NCBI RefSeq assembly: GCF_022846615.1
Contig: NZ_AP025637.1
Coordinates: forward strand, 3,497,001 to 3,561,000
Direction of reading: 5' to 3'
Source: Roseomonas fluvialis
GTDB taxonomy: Bacteria; Pseudomonadota; Alphaproteobacteria; Acetobacterales; Acetobacteraceae
DNA: 64,000 nt
The notes under the pieces: generated by a model
Seen by the model: the letters and a program-made list of their open reading frames with translations, nothing else
What the model was told of the DNA's origin: nothing
Database searches by the model: none
In this document: piece after piece, positions 7,163-15,296 of the stretch
Layout of the letters: every line of letters begins with the position of its first letter
Position numbering within the stretch: position 1 is the first letter of the stretch
Program-made: the position numbers and the translations under genes

Positions 7163-8422
7163 ATGGACCGCATCCGCATCCGCGGCGGCCGCGCGTTGTC
7201 CGGCACCATTCCGATCTCCGGCGCCAAGAACGCCGCGCTGCCCTTGATGGCGACAGCGCTGCTGACCGACGGGCCGCTCACACTGACCAATGCGCCCGAC
7301 CTCGCGGACGTCACCACCATGGCCGGTCTGCTGGCCCAGCACGGGCTGTCGGTCACCCGCGACATGGCCGCGCGGACCATCACGCTGTCGGGCGGGGCGA
7401 CGAACCTGGAAGCGCCCTATGACCTGGTGCGCAAGATGCGCGCCTCGGTGCTTGTGCTGGGGCCGCTGGTCGCGCGCTTCGGCCAGGCGCGGGTCTCGCT
7501 GCCCGGTGGCTGCGCCATCGGCACGCGGCCGGTGGACCTGCACCTCAAGGCGCTCGAGCAGATGGGTGCGACCATCGACATCACCGCCGGCTATATCGAG
7601 GCGCGCGCACCCGGTGGGCTGAAGGCGGCGCGCATCATCTTCCCGCAGGTCTCGGTCGGCGCCACCGAGAATATCCTGATGGCCGCGACGCTCGCGCAGG
7701 GCACCAGCGAGATCGTCAACGCCGCGCGCGAGCCTGAGATCACCGACCTCTGCGCCTGCCTGATGCGCATGGGCGCGCGGATCGATGGCCTCGGCACCGA
7801 CCGCCTGGTGGTCGAGGGCGTGCCAGTGCTCGGGTCCGCCGTGCACCCCATCATCCCCGACCGGATCGAGGCCGGCACCTATGCCTGTGCGGCCGCCATC
7901 ACCGGCGGCCAGGTGCTGCTCGGCGGCGCGCGGCTGGATCACCTCGGCGCCGTGGTGCGCATCCTGCGTGATGCCGGCGTGGACGTGGCGGAAGCCGATG
8001 GCGGGCTGAAGGTCTCACGCCTGAACGGCTTGCGCGGCACCGACGTGGTGACCGAGCCCTTCCCCGGCTTCGCCACCGACATGCAGGCGCAGTTCATGGC
8101 GCTCATGTGCGTGGCCGAGGGTGCGGCGATGATCACCGAGACGATCTTCGAAAACCGCTTCATGCACGTGCCCGAACTCGCGCGCATGGGCGCGCGCATC
8201 AATTTCCATGGGGCGTCCGCGATCGTGCGCGGCGTGCCCAGGCTGGCCGGCGCGCCGGTCATGGCGACCGACCTGCGCGCCTCTGTGTCGCTCGTGCTGG
8301 CGGGCCTGGCGGCCGAGGGCGAGACCATCGTCAATCGCGTCTATCACCTCGACCGTGGCTACGAGCATGTCGAGGCGAAACTCGCCGCGGTCGGCGCCGA
8401 CATCGAACGTTTGCCGGGCTGA
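7163..8422 (+). CDS. murA: UDP-N-acetylglucosamine 1-carboxyvinyltransferase
   Basis: A 419-residue enzyme that carries out the first committed step of peptidoglycan synthesis, transferring enolpyruvate from PEP to UDP-GlcNAc. Read from ATG 7163, two bases after dcd. It starts [22 protein letters not shown], with the substrate-binding Lys22-Asn23 pair. The catalytic, fosfomycin-reactive Cys is residue 117 in [13 protein letters not shown]. Other family hallmarks are [16 protein letters not shown]-like [12 protein letters not shown] and [17 protein letters not shown]. Two EPSP-synthase-like halves are complete. Gene order with hisG and hisD downstream is common in Rhodospirillales. Confidence 0.96.
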   Translation: MDRIRIRGGRALSGTIPISGAKNAALPLMATALLTDGPLTLTNAPDLADVTTMAGLLAQHGLSVTRDMAARTITLSGGATNLEAPYDLVRKMRASVLVLGPLVARFGQARVSLPGGCAIGTRPVDLHLKALEQMGATIDITAGYIEARAPGGLKAARIIFPQVSVGATENILMAATLAQGTSEIVNAAREPEITDLCACLMRMGARIDGLGTDRLVVEGVPVLGSAVHPIIPDRIEAGTYACAAAITGGQVLLGGARLDHLGAVVRILRDAGVDVAEADGGLKVSRLNGLRGTDVVTEPFPGFATDMQAQFMALMCVAEGAAMITETIFENRFMHVPELARMGARINFHGASAIVRGVPRLAGAPVMATDLRASVSLVLAGLAAEGETIVNRVYHLDRGYEHVEAKLAAVGADIERLPG

Positions 8423-8472
8423 CGCCGAATCGTGATGACATCGCTCCTGCCCCGGCTGCTGTAGGCTCCGCC

Positions 8473-9180
8473 ATGGACCAGCCGATCCCCACGCCGCTGT
8501 CGCCCGCGACACCCGAGGATGCCGGGCCGATCGTGCTCGCGCTGCCCAAGGGCCGCATCCTGGATGAATTGGGCCCCGTGCTGGCGCGCGCGGGCATCGC
8601 GCCCGCGTCCGACTACGCTGATGAAAGCAGCCGCCGCCTGCGCTTCCCGACGGATGATCCGGCGCTGGACGTGATCCGCGTGCGCTCCTTCGATGTCGCC
8701 ACCTTCGTCGCGCATGGCGCGGCGCAGATCGGCATCTGCGGGGCCGACGTGCTGATGGAATTCGACTATCCGGAGATCTACGCGCCGCTCGACCTCGGTA
8801 TCGGGCGCTGCCGCGTGTCGGTCGCCGAACCCGTCGATGCGCCGGCCGACGATCCGTCGCGCTGGTCGCGCATCACGGTCGCGACGAAGTACCCCAATAT
8901 CGCGCAGCGCCACTTCGCCGCACGCGGCGTGCAGGCCGAAATCGTGCACCTGAACGGCGCGATGGAACTGGCGCCGTCGATGGGCCTCGCGAAGCTGATC
9001 GTGGACCTGGTGCAGACCGGTTCGACGCTGAAGGCGAACGGCCTGCGGGAGGGCGAGGTGATCGCGCATGTCACCTCCCGCCTCGTGGTGAACCGCACCG
9101 CGCTCAAGACACGGCCCGAGGCGATCGGCGCCTGGATCGCGCGCTTCCGCGCCGCCCTCGCCGAACGCGACGCCCGATGA
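8473..9180 (+). CDS. hisG: ATP phosphoribosyltransferase, short form
   Basis: A 235-residue enzyme for the first step of histidine synthesis (ATP + PRPP to phosphoribosyl-ATP). Visible motifs are VLALPKGRILDE near the start, QIGICGADVLMEF in the middle, and the PRPP-binding loop DLVQTGSTLKANGL near the C-terminus. It lacks the C-terminal ACT-like regulatory domain, so it is the short form, which in known systems needs the HisZ regulatory subunit; hisZ is not in this window. The start ATG 8473 lies 50 bases after murA. A 76-base spacer with AAGGAGGGGG-like sequence separates it from hisD. Confidence 0.95.
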   Translation: MDQPIPTPLSPATPEDAGPIVLALPKGRILDELGPVLARAGIAPASDYADESSRRLRFPTDDPALDVIRVRSFDVATFVAHGAAQIGICGADVLMEFDYPEIYAPLDLGIGRCRVSVAEPVDAPADDPSRWSRITVATKYPNIAQRHFAARGVQAEIVHLNGAMELAPSMGLAKLIVDLVQTGSTLKANGLREGEVIAHVTSRLVVNRTALKTRPEAIGAWIARFRAALAERDAR

Positions 9181-9256
9181 CCACCCCTGTTCGTCCGATG
9201 CCCGGTTCCAGAAAAAGGAGGGGGATCGGGGGAGTTCGCTCCCCCGACCTTCCCGC

Positions 9257-10549
9257 ATGAAGCGCCTCTCGACCACCGCCCGCGATTTCGAATCCGCCTT
9301 CGCCGCCCTGCTGGACGAAGCGCGCGAGACCACCGCGCGTGTCGATGCCGCGGTCGCCGCCATCATCGCCGATGTGCGCGCGCACGGTGATGCCGCGCTG
9401 CTCGACCTCACCGCCCGCTACGATCGCTGGGTGCCGGGCAGCGCCGCCGCGCTGCGCGTCACCTCCACCGAGATCGATGCCGCCGATGCCGCGATCAACC
9501 CGGAACTGCGCGCCGCGCTGAACCTGGCCGCCGATCGGATCGAGGCCTTCCACCGCGCGCAACTGCCGCGCGACATTGAGTATACCGATGCGGCGGGCCT
9601 CACGCTCGGCATGCGCTGGGGCGCGCTGGATGCGGTCGGCATCTACGTGCCGGGCGGCAAGGCGGCCTACCCATCATCCGTGCTGATGAACGCCATTCCG
9701 GCGCGGGCGGCGGGCGTGGGCCGCATCGCGATGGCGGTGCCCACGCCCGATGGCGTGCTGAACCCGCTGGTGCTCGCGGCCGCTAGGCGCGCCGGCGTGA
9801 CCGAGGTCTGGCGCATCGGCGGCGCGCAAGCGGTGGCGGCGCTCGCCTGGGGCACGGCGTCCATCGCGCCGGTCGATCGCATCACCGGCCCCGGCAATGC
9901 CTATGTCGCGGAAGCCAAGCGCCAGGTCTTCGGGCGGGTGGGGATCGATTCCATCGCCGGCCCGTCGGAGGTCGTGGTGATCGCCGATGCCGCGAACGAC
10001 CCGCGCCATGTCGCGGTCGACCTGCTGGCCCAGGCCGAGCACGACGAGAGCGCGCAGTCCATCCTCATCACGCCCGACGCCGCGCTGGCCGATGCCGTCG
10101 CGGCCGCCGTGCTGGCCGAACTGAGGCACCTGCCGCGGGCGGCGATCGCCGGCGAATCCTGGCAACGCCACGGCGCGATCATCCTGGTGCGGGACCTCGA
10201 CGAAGCCGCGGCGCTCACCAACCGCCTGGCCCCCGAACACCTGCAGCTGATGGTCGCGAACCCCCGCGCGCTGCTGGCGCAGGTGCGCCACGCCGGGGCC
10301 GCCTTCCTCGGCCGGTATTGCCCGGAGGCGGTCGGCGACTACGTGGCCGGGCCGAACCACGTCCTGCCGACCGGGCGTACGGCGCGCTTCGCCTCGGGCC
10401 TGTCGGTATTCGATTTCCTCAAGCGGACCACCTGGGTCGAGGCGGATGCGGCGGCGCTGGCGGCGGTTGGGCCGGCCGCGGTCGCGCTGGGCGAGGCCGA
10501 GGGCCTGACCGCCCATGCCCGCAGCGTGGCCTTGCGCCTGGGCGGCTGA
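9257..10549 (+). CDS. hisD: Histidinol dehydrogenase
   Basis: A 430-residue zinc enzyme that oxidises L-histidinol to L-histidine in two NAD-dependent steps, the last reactions of the pathway. Visible family motifs are AVGIYVPGGKAAYPSSVLM, ITGPGNAYVAEAKRQVFG, DSIAGPSEVVVIAD, LLAQAEHDESAQS (zinc-binding Gln and His) and RLAPEHLQLMV (catalytic Glu-His pair). The C-terminus has FLKRTTWVEADAAAL and a final His-containing GLTAHARSVALR. Length is standard. It follows hisG by 76 bases and precedes infA by 120 bases, an order frequently seen in alphaproteobacteria. Confidence 0.96.
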   Translation: MKRLSTTARDFESAFAALLDEARETTARVDAAVAAIIADVRAHGDAALLDLTARYDRWVPGSAAALRVTSTEIDAADAAINPELRAALNLAADRIEAFHRAQLPRDIEYTDAAGLTLGMRWGALDAVGIYVPGGKAAYPSSVLMNAIPARAAGVGRIAMAVPTPDGVLNPLVLAAARRAGVTEVWRIGGAQAVAALAWGTASIAPVDRITGPGNAYVAEAKRQVFGRVGIDSIAGPSEVVVIADAANDPRHVAVDLLAQAEHDESAQSILITPDAALADAVAAAVLAELRHLPRAAIAGESWQRHGAIILVRDLDEAAALTNRLAPEHLQLMVANPRALLAQVRHAGAAFLGRYCPEAVGDYVAGPNHVLPTGRTARFASGLSVFDFLKRTTWVEADAAALAAVGPAAVALGEAEGLTAHARSVALRLGG

Positions 10550-10669
10550 ATCCCTTCCCGCGCTTGACCCCGCGGGGCTTGGGGATCATGTTCCGGCCGA
10601 TTTTCAGGCGGCGCGTGCTCGCGCTGCCCCACCCCATGCGCGCCCCGCGCGCCACACACATGAGGCCCG

Positions 10670-10888
10670 ATGTCGAAGGAAGACATGATCGAGTTCAGCG
10701 GCCAGGTCGTTGAACTCCTCCCGAACGCCATGTTCCGCGTCAAGCTGGACAACGACCACCTCGTGCTCGCGCATACCAGCGGCAAGATGCGCAAGAACCG
10801 CATTCGCGTGCTCGCCGGCGACCGCGTGAACGTGGAAATGACGCCCTACGACCTGACCAAGGGCCGCATCACGTTCAGGTTCAAGTGA
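10670..10888 (+). CDS. infA: Translation initiation factor IF-1
   Basis: A 72-residue OB-fold protein that binds the ribosomal A site during initiation. The whole chain is typical: [59 protein letters not shown] and the final KGRITFRFK. The frame is complete and of standard length. Its last codons lie inside a 29-bp tandem repeat that continues past the stop codon (see the repeat at 10876). maf starts 66 bases further on. Confidence 0.97.
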   Translation: MSKEDMIEFSGQVVELLPNAMFRVKLDNDHLVLAHTSGKMRKNRIRVLAGDRVNVEMTPYDLTKGRITFRFK

Positions 10889-10944
10889 CCGGCATGCGCC
10901 GGGGCAGGTTCAAGTGACCGGCATGAGCCTGGGCAGGTTCAAGT
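10876..10944 (+). repeat. 29-bp tandem repeat duplicating the infA 3' end
   Basis: The core CAGGTTCAAGTGACCGGCA occurs at 10876 and 10905, and its first 11 bases occur again at 10934, giving a strict 29-base period (about 2.4 copies). The first copy encodes the last residues and stop of infA; the later copies are non-coding. It looks like a recent slippage or unequal-exchange duplication that left infA intact. Confidence 0.9.
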
Positions 10945-10954
10945 ACCCCCCCAC

Positions 10955-11542
10955 GTGACCGACCCGCGCCCGCCACTGGTGCTGGCGAGCGCCAGCCCAC
11001 GGCGCGTCGACCTGCTTGCCCGGCTCGGAATCGTGCCCGACCAGGTCATCGCCACCGACACCGACGAGACGCCGCTCGCGCGCGAGACACCGCGCCCGCT
11101 TGCCGCGCGCCTGGCGCTGGCCAAGGCCGAGTCCGCGGCATCGCAGGCGCCGCAGGCCCTGGTGCTGGCCGCCGACACCGTGGTGGGCGTGGGCCGCCGG
11201 ATCCTGCCCAAGGCCGAGACCGAGGACCAGGCGCGCGACTGCCTGGCGCTGATCTCGGGCCGCCGTCACCGCGTGACCACCGCCGTGGTCCTGGCCCTGC
11301 CGGATGGCCGCCGGCTGAAGCGCGTGGTGGAGAGCGCCGTCACCTTCCAGCGCCTGACCGAACAGCAGGTGGCGGACTACCTGGCCGGCGGCGAATGGCG
11401 CGGCAAGGCCGGCGGCTACGCCATCCAGGGCCGCGCCGAGGCCTTCATCCGCTTCCTGTCGGGCAGCCATTCCAACGTGGTCGGCCTGCCCCTATTCGAG
11501 ACGGCGCAGCTGCTGCGCGGCGTCGGATGGCTGCGGCCGTAG
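10955..11542 (+). CDS. maf: Maf-family nucleotide pyrophosphatase
   Basis: A 195-residue protein read from GTG 10955. Maf enzymes hydrolyse non-canonical or excess nucleoside triphosphates. The signature loop SASPRRVDLL is at residues 13-22, followed by DTDETP, VLAADTVVGV (catalytic Asp), PKAETEDQARDCLALISGRRH and GKAGGYAIQGRAEAFIRFL. The C-terminal GSHSNVVGLPLFET is conserved. The start is not certain: the GTG follows the infA-derived tandem repeat and lacks a strong ribosome site, but the MTDPRPPLVLASASPRR reading matches the usual N-terminus. The RNase E/G gene starts inside its last 16 bases. Confidence 0.92.
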   Translation: MTDPRPPLVLASASPRRVDLLARLGIVPDQVIATDTDETPLARETPRPLAARLALAKAESAASQAPQALVLAADTVVGVGRRILPKAETEDQARDCLALISGRRHRVTTAVVLALPDGRRLKRVVESAVTFQRLTEQQVADYLAGGEWRGKAGGYAIQGRAEAFIRFLSGSHSNVVGLPLFETAQLLRGVGWLRP

Positions 11543-12702
11543 CGGCGCCGGGCGGCGTGGCGATCCACGTCAGCGCCTCGCCGGGCGAAATCCGCACGGC
11601 GTTGCTGCGCGACGGCGTGCTCGTCGAGGCCTGGGTCGAACGCCCCGCCCACCCGGATGGCGTGGGGGATCTGCAGCGCGGCCGCGTCGCCGCCGTGGCC
11701 CCGGCCATGTCCGGCGCCTTCGTCGCACTGGCCGACGGGCAAACCGGCTTCCTGCCCGAGAGCGAGGCGAGCGAGACCCGCGCCCCGATCGCCCAGGCGG
11801 TCAACGAGGGCATGGTGCTGCCGCTGCGCATCACCCGCGCAGCACAGGGCGGCAAGGGCCCGCGCGTCACAACGCGCCTGTCGCCCGAGGAAGCCGCGCG
11901 CATCGCCGCCGCGCCGCCGGGCGCGCCGCGCCTGGTCGGGCGCGGGCCGGATGCCGCGACACGCCTGGCGGCGCGCCACCCGCGCGCGATGGTGGTGGTG
12001 GACGATGCAGCGGTGGTGGCACGGCTGCGCGCGGGGCTCGGCGATCGTGTCCGCCTCACGCACGCACCGGCCTTCGACGATTCGCTCGAAGCCGCCTTCG
12101 AAGAGCTGGGCGGTCCCGAGGTGCCGCTGCCCGGTGGCGGCCGGCTGCTGGTACACCCCACGCCGGCGCTGGTCGCAATCGACATGGATGCCGGCAGCGC
12201 GGCCGGGGCGCGCGGGTCGGGCGCGGTCGCTGCGCTGAACCTGTCGGCGCTGCCGGTTCTCGCGCGGCAGATCCGCGCGCGCAACCTGGCCGGGCCGATC
12301 CTGGTCGATTTCGCGGGGCTGTCACCGCGCCGTCGCGCCGCCCTCGACGAACCGCTGAAGGCGGCGCTGGCGACCGACTCGCTGGTGCGGCTGCTCGGCT
12401 TCACGCGCCTCGGCATGGCGGAGCTGGTGCGCGACCGTGTGCATCCGCCGCTACACGAGGTCCTGGGCTGGCCGGAATCGCCGCTCACGCGCGGCCTGGC
12501 GGCGTTGCGCCAGGCGGCGCGGGAGGCCGCGGCGCGGCCGGGCCGGCGCCTCGCGCTGCGCGCCAGCCCGGCGGTGGTGGCAGCGCTGGAGGCGGAGCCC
12601 GGCGCGCTGGCGGCCTTCGCCGCAGGCGCCGGCTTCGCGCTGCACATACTGCCCGACGCGACCGCGGCGCTGCCCGCCATCGAGGACGCGCCCGATGCCT
12701 GA
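11527..12702 (+). CDS. Ribonuclease E/G family protein, short form
   Basis: A 391-residue protein of the RNase E/G family, read from ATG 11527, which overlaps maf by 16 bases. The N-terminal S1-like portion has [14 protein letters not shown]. The catalytic core carries two conserved magnesium-binding Asp residues: Asp219 in [14 protein letters not shown] and Asp261 in [10 protein letters not shown]. Their spacing of 42 is close to the 43 of E. coli RNase E (303 and 346). The chain is shorter than RNase G (about 490) and has no CxxC zinc-link, so tetramer assembly probably differs. This maf-RNase-yacG order is a common alphaproteobacterial arrangement. It probably acts in RNA processing in the cytoplasm. 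Confidence 0.85.
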   Translation: MAAAVAAPGGVAIHVSASPGEIRTALLRDGVLVEAWVERPAHPDGVGDLQRGRVAAVAPAMSGAFVALADGQTGFLPESEASETRAPIAQAVNEGMVLPLRITRAAQGGKGPRVTTRLSPEEAARIAAAPPGAPRLVGRGPDAATRLAARHPRAMVVVDDAAVVARLRAGLGDRVRLTHAPAFDDSLEAAFEELGGPEVPLPGGGRLLVHPTPALVAIDMDAGSAAGARGSGAVAALNLSALPVLARQIRARNLAGPILVDFAGLSPRRRAALDEPLKAALATDSLVRLLGFTRLGMAELVRDRVHPPLHEVLGWPESPLTRGLAALRQAAREAAARPGRRLALRASPAVVAALEAEPGALAAFAAGAGFALHILPDATAALPAIEDAPDA

Positions 12703-12868
12703 CGCCCCGCGCCCGCGCCCCGTGCTGCGCTGCCCGATCTGTCGCCGCGTCGCCGCGGAAGCGACGCGGCCCTTCTGTTCGGAACGCTGTGCGCAGGTGG
12801 ATCTGGGCCGCTGGCTGACCGAGAGCTACGCCATCCCGGCGGCCCCGCCGGAGCAGACCGAGGACTGA
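12695..12868 (+). CDS. yacG: DNA gyrase inhibitor YacG
   Basis: A 57-residue zinc-finger protein read from ATG 12695, overlapping the RNase gene by eight bases. Four cysteines form the expected treble: CPICRR, then [15 protein letters not shown]. In E. coli YacG binds GyrB and inhibits gyrase. The C-terminus ([17 protein letters not shown]) is typical of the family, with an acidic end. It is the last gene of the maf-RNase-yacG unit; tRNA-Phe follows 68 bases later. Confidence 0.93.
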   Translation: MPDAPRPRPVLRCPICRRVAAEATRPFCSERCAQVDLGRWLTESYAIPAAPPEQTED

Positions 12869-12936
12869 ACCGCTGGACAGGCCGCGCGGGCTCCGCTATT
12901 CCCCGCCGCCTCTCCGGTGCCCCACGGGCGCCATGG

Positions 12937-13012
12937 GCCCAGGTAGCTCAGTTGGTAGAGCATGCGACTGAAAATCGCAGTGTCGCTGGTTCGATTCCGG
13001 CCCTGGGCACCA
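12937..13012 (+). tRNA. tRNA-Phe (GAA)
   Basis: A complete cloverleaf: acceptor stem GCCCAGG/CCTGGGC with discriminator A and encoded CCA, D arm GCTC-AGTTGGTA-GAGC, anticodon stem TGCGA/TCGCA around the loop CTGAAAA (anticodon GAA, phenylalanine), and T loop TTCGATT. It is immediately followed by an eroded integrase gene, which suggests that its 3' end served as an attachment site for a genomic island. Confidence 0.97.
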
Positions 13013-13223
13013 TCCTCCCTTCCGCCAACACTTGTTTCTGCCGCCGATGCCACGCGGGCGCACGCTTGCATCGGGCTAGAAGCTCAGGATTTTGGGCCGT
13101 TTGCCGAGGCTTGGCGTAGTCCCGGAAAGCACGTCGGGCATCGGGTGGCTCGTGTTGGAAGTCTTGTTGGTATCTGACGCCCTGTTGGTACCGTATGCAT
13201 CGAAGCGGCTAGTTCCGATACCA

Positions 13224-14064
13224 GTGACCGATGCCAGATGCCGCGCCCAGGCCGCTGCCGCGAAGCTGACCCAAGCTTTCCTACGGCGCGCAAGTGCAAC
13301 TTTGGGTGCACCCGAACGGGGCTCGGGTCTGGCGTCTCGCCTATCGCTTCAAAGGTAAACAGAAGCTCCTTTCCCGCGGCGTCCGTCCAACGGTGTCGCT
13401 CGCCCGGGCCCGCTATTCTCGGGACGAGGCGAAGCGTCTGCTCGCGGGAGGCGTTGATCCCGCCGCAAAGCGGAGGCGCGCCGCACGCGCCGAGGCCGAA
13501 CCGCCGACGTTCCGCGCCGTCGCCGACGAGTACCTCGCCAAGCTGAAGTGCGAATGCGGGCCGAGGCGACCCTCTCAAAGACCGAGTGACCACTGCCCTT
13601 CGCGAAGGCGGAGTTCTGCAAGAAACCCATCCACGCAATCGGCGCGCCCGCAAGCCTTCGCGCGATCCAACGCCTCGAGACGCGCGAACGGTACGAGTCC
13701 GCACGCCGGTTCGGCTCGACCATCGGCACCGTTTTCGAATAGGCGATCACGACCGCCCGGGCCGATGTGGATCCTGCCTAGTGAGCTCAAGGGCGCCCTG
13801 ACGCAGGCCCGGCCTTCGCCCCGCGCCGCCATCACGGGCCGCGTTCGATTCGATGCTCTTCTTGGCGCGATCGACGCGTTCGAAGGAGAGCCGGGACCAC
13901 GGATCGAACTCCAATTGCTCGCGTTGCTTATTCCGCGTCCCGGCGAACTTAGGCTCGCAACCTGGAGCGAGTTCGATATCCCGCGCCGAGTGTGGAGAAT
14001 GCCCGCGTCGCGCATGAAGATGCGACGAGCATATCGGCTTCCACTTTCGCGGCAGGCCATCGAA
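13224..14064 (+). pseudogene. Decayed P4-type tyrosine integrase
   Basis: Fragments of a phage P4-like integrase with an arm-DNA-binding domain are spread over several frames. GTG 13224 gives VTDARCRA; after a frame change comes LWVHPNGARVWRLAYRFKG, then SRGVRPTVSLARARYSRDEA and FRAVADEYLAKLK, up to about 13560. The core-binding domain continues in another frame with internal stop codons (AEFCKKPIHAIGAPASLRAI, RYESARRFGSTIGTVF). From about 13795 the first frame resumes with FDALLGAIDAFEGEPGPRIE, LLALLIPRPGELRLATWSEF and PASRMKMRRAYRLPLSRQAI. The catalytic region with HxxR and the nucleophilic Tyr is missing. The enzyme is dead. Its place just downstream of tRNA-Phe is the classical location of an island integrase. 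Confidence 0.85.
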
Positions 14065-14453
14065 CGCGCCGAAGTCCCTCTGACGCATTTCGCCAGGCGA
14101 GCTTCTGTCTATGGGCGCCAGATCGGCGGCACGCCTTACGCAGTTGTGCTTAAGCGCTCGACCCAATGGCGAGTGCTATCCTCCGTCGCTACTCCGTGCA
14201 TACCGCGATGAGTGTTCGATGCGATTTCCACGGCGGAGGTGAAACCAGACCGATGCCCATGTGCACAGGCAAGGCATGCCCTGGGACGGGCTGCGTACGT
14301 GCGCGTCACAAGCGCGCACGTACGCAGCCCGCGGGATGGCGCGGTGATCCGGGCGGGCGAGCCGATGAGGGGCGGTACCCTGCCCGTTTCGCGTGCCAGC
14401 CGATGCTTCTGCACGGGCGGGCCGCGGTGGTGACGCAACACCGGTTGGAACGG
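14065..14453. other. Non-coding stretch between integrase remnant and kinase gene
   Basis: About 390 bases between two eroded genes. Apart from the perfect inverted repeat at 14287-14331 I see no gene. Short frames are present (for example 14212-14433), but they have no recognisable features. Confidence 0.5.
14287..14331. repeat. Perfect 19-bp inverted repeat
   Basis: The arms lie at 14287-14305 and 14313-14331. The left arm ends TGCGTACGTGCGCG, the right arm is its exact complement, and the loop is TCACAAG. No T-run follows on either side, so it does not look like an ordinary intrinsic terminator. It lies between the integrase remnant and the truncated kinase gene. It could be a remnant of a mobile element, a protein-binding palindrome, or a stable RNA hairpin. 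Confidence 0.9.
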
Positions 14454-15257
14454 ATGACTGCGGCGGCGGAGGCGGCTCGCCTGGCGGTGACCAAATTGGC
14501 TGCGCCAGTAGGCCTCTGCCTGCTTGATGCCGACCTGCGTCTCGTTGCGGTCAACGATGCGTTCGCGTCACTCGGCGAGGTGCCGGCCGCTGAACATGCC
14601 GGCCAAGCCATGTGGGCGACGACGCCGGACTTGGCACCGCTGATCGAGCCGAAATGCCGCGAGGCCCTGGTCAGCGCCGAACCCATGCCTGCCTTCGAGA
14701 TCGAAGCTCCCGTGGCGGGCGCCCACGACAGCCGCTGGTGGCTCTGCCGCTGCCACCCCGTCGTGGAGAGCGATGGCCGAGTCCATGGCGTGACCTGCGC
14801 GCTGGTGGACATCGCGGAACGCAAGCGCATCGCACAAGCCCAGCAGCATCTGACGCACGAGGTCGACCGCCGCTCGCGCAACCTGCTCGAGGTCGTGCTC
14901 AGCACCATCCGCCTGACCGCCGCCGAGGCGCGATCCGATGTCGACGCCCTGGTTGGTGTGCTCGAGGATCGGATCGCCGCGGAGGCATGGGCGCATGCGC
15001 TTCTCACCGCGGTGCATTGGCCAGGCGCGGACCTCGCCGACATCCTGAAGGCGGAGGCAGCGGCCGCCAGCGCGCATCTCCGCTGCGGCGTGCCGGCCGC
15101 GCAGCTGACCGCAAGCGCTGCGCCGGCGCCCGCCATGATGCTGTACGAACTGGCCGCCCATGCATCGAGATACGGGGCCGTTCGCGCGTGCCGAGACCTT
15201 TCCTGGTGGGAGAACGGAATGTGTCCAATACCCCTTTGTCCAGGACCGCATGCGTGA
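14454..15257 (+). pseudogene. Truncated HWE-type sensor kinase without phospho-acceptor histidine
   Basis: The frame from ATG 14454 gives 267 residues; an ATG at 14403 is also possible. Residues about 15-125 look like a PAS domain (APVGLCLLDADLRLVAVNDA, then GVTCALVDIAERKR). The dimerisation region of an HWE/HisKA_2 kinase follows: LTHEVDRRSRNLLEVVLSTI. In active family members this motif reads HEVNHRxKN, with the second His as phospho-acceptor; here it is Arg139. The N-box relative (MMLYELAAHASRYGAV) lacks the usual Asn, and the chain stops before the rest of the ATPase domain. It is therefore very probably inactive. A regulatory PAS-only role is possible but not supported by anything else. 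It sits in the eroded zone after tRNA-Phe. Confidence 0.6.
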
Positions 15258-15296
15258 CGGATTTCAACACGGCGGATCCAGTGCGATGAACCAGAC

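Noticed and set aside
12985-13012. Second copy of the tRNA-Phe 3' end as the far attachment site
   Set aside because: I looked for a repeat of the sequence around GGTTCGATTCC...GGGCACCA further downstream and found none in the window, so no island boundary is claimed.
14287-14331. Intrinsic terminator
   Set aside because: The hairpin is strong, but no T-run follows on either strand and no intact gene ends just before it, so it was listed as an inverted repeat instead.
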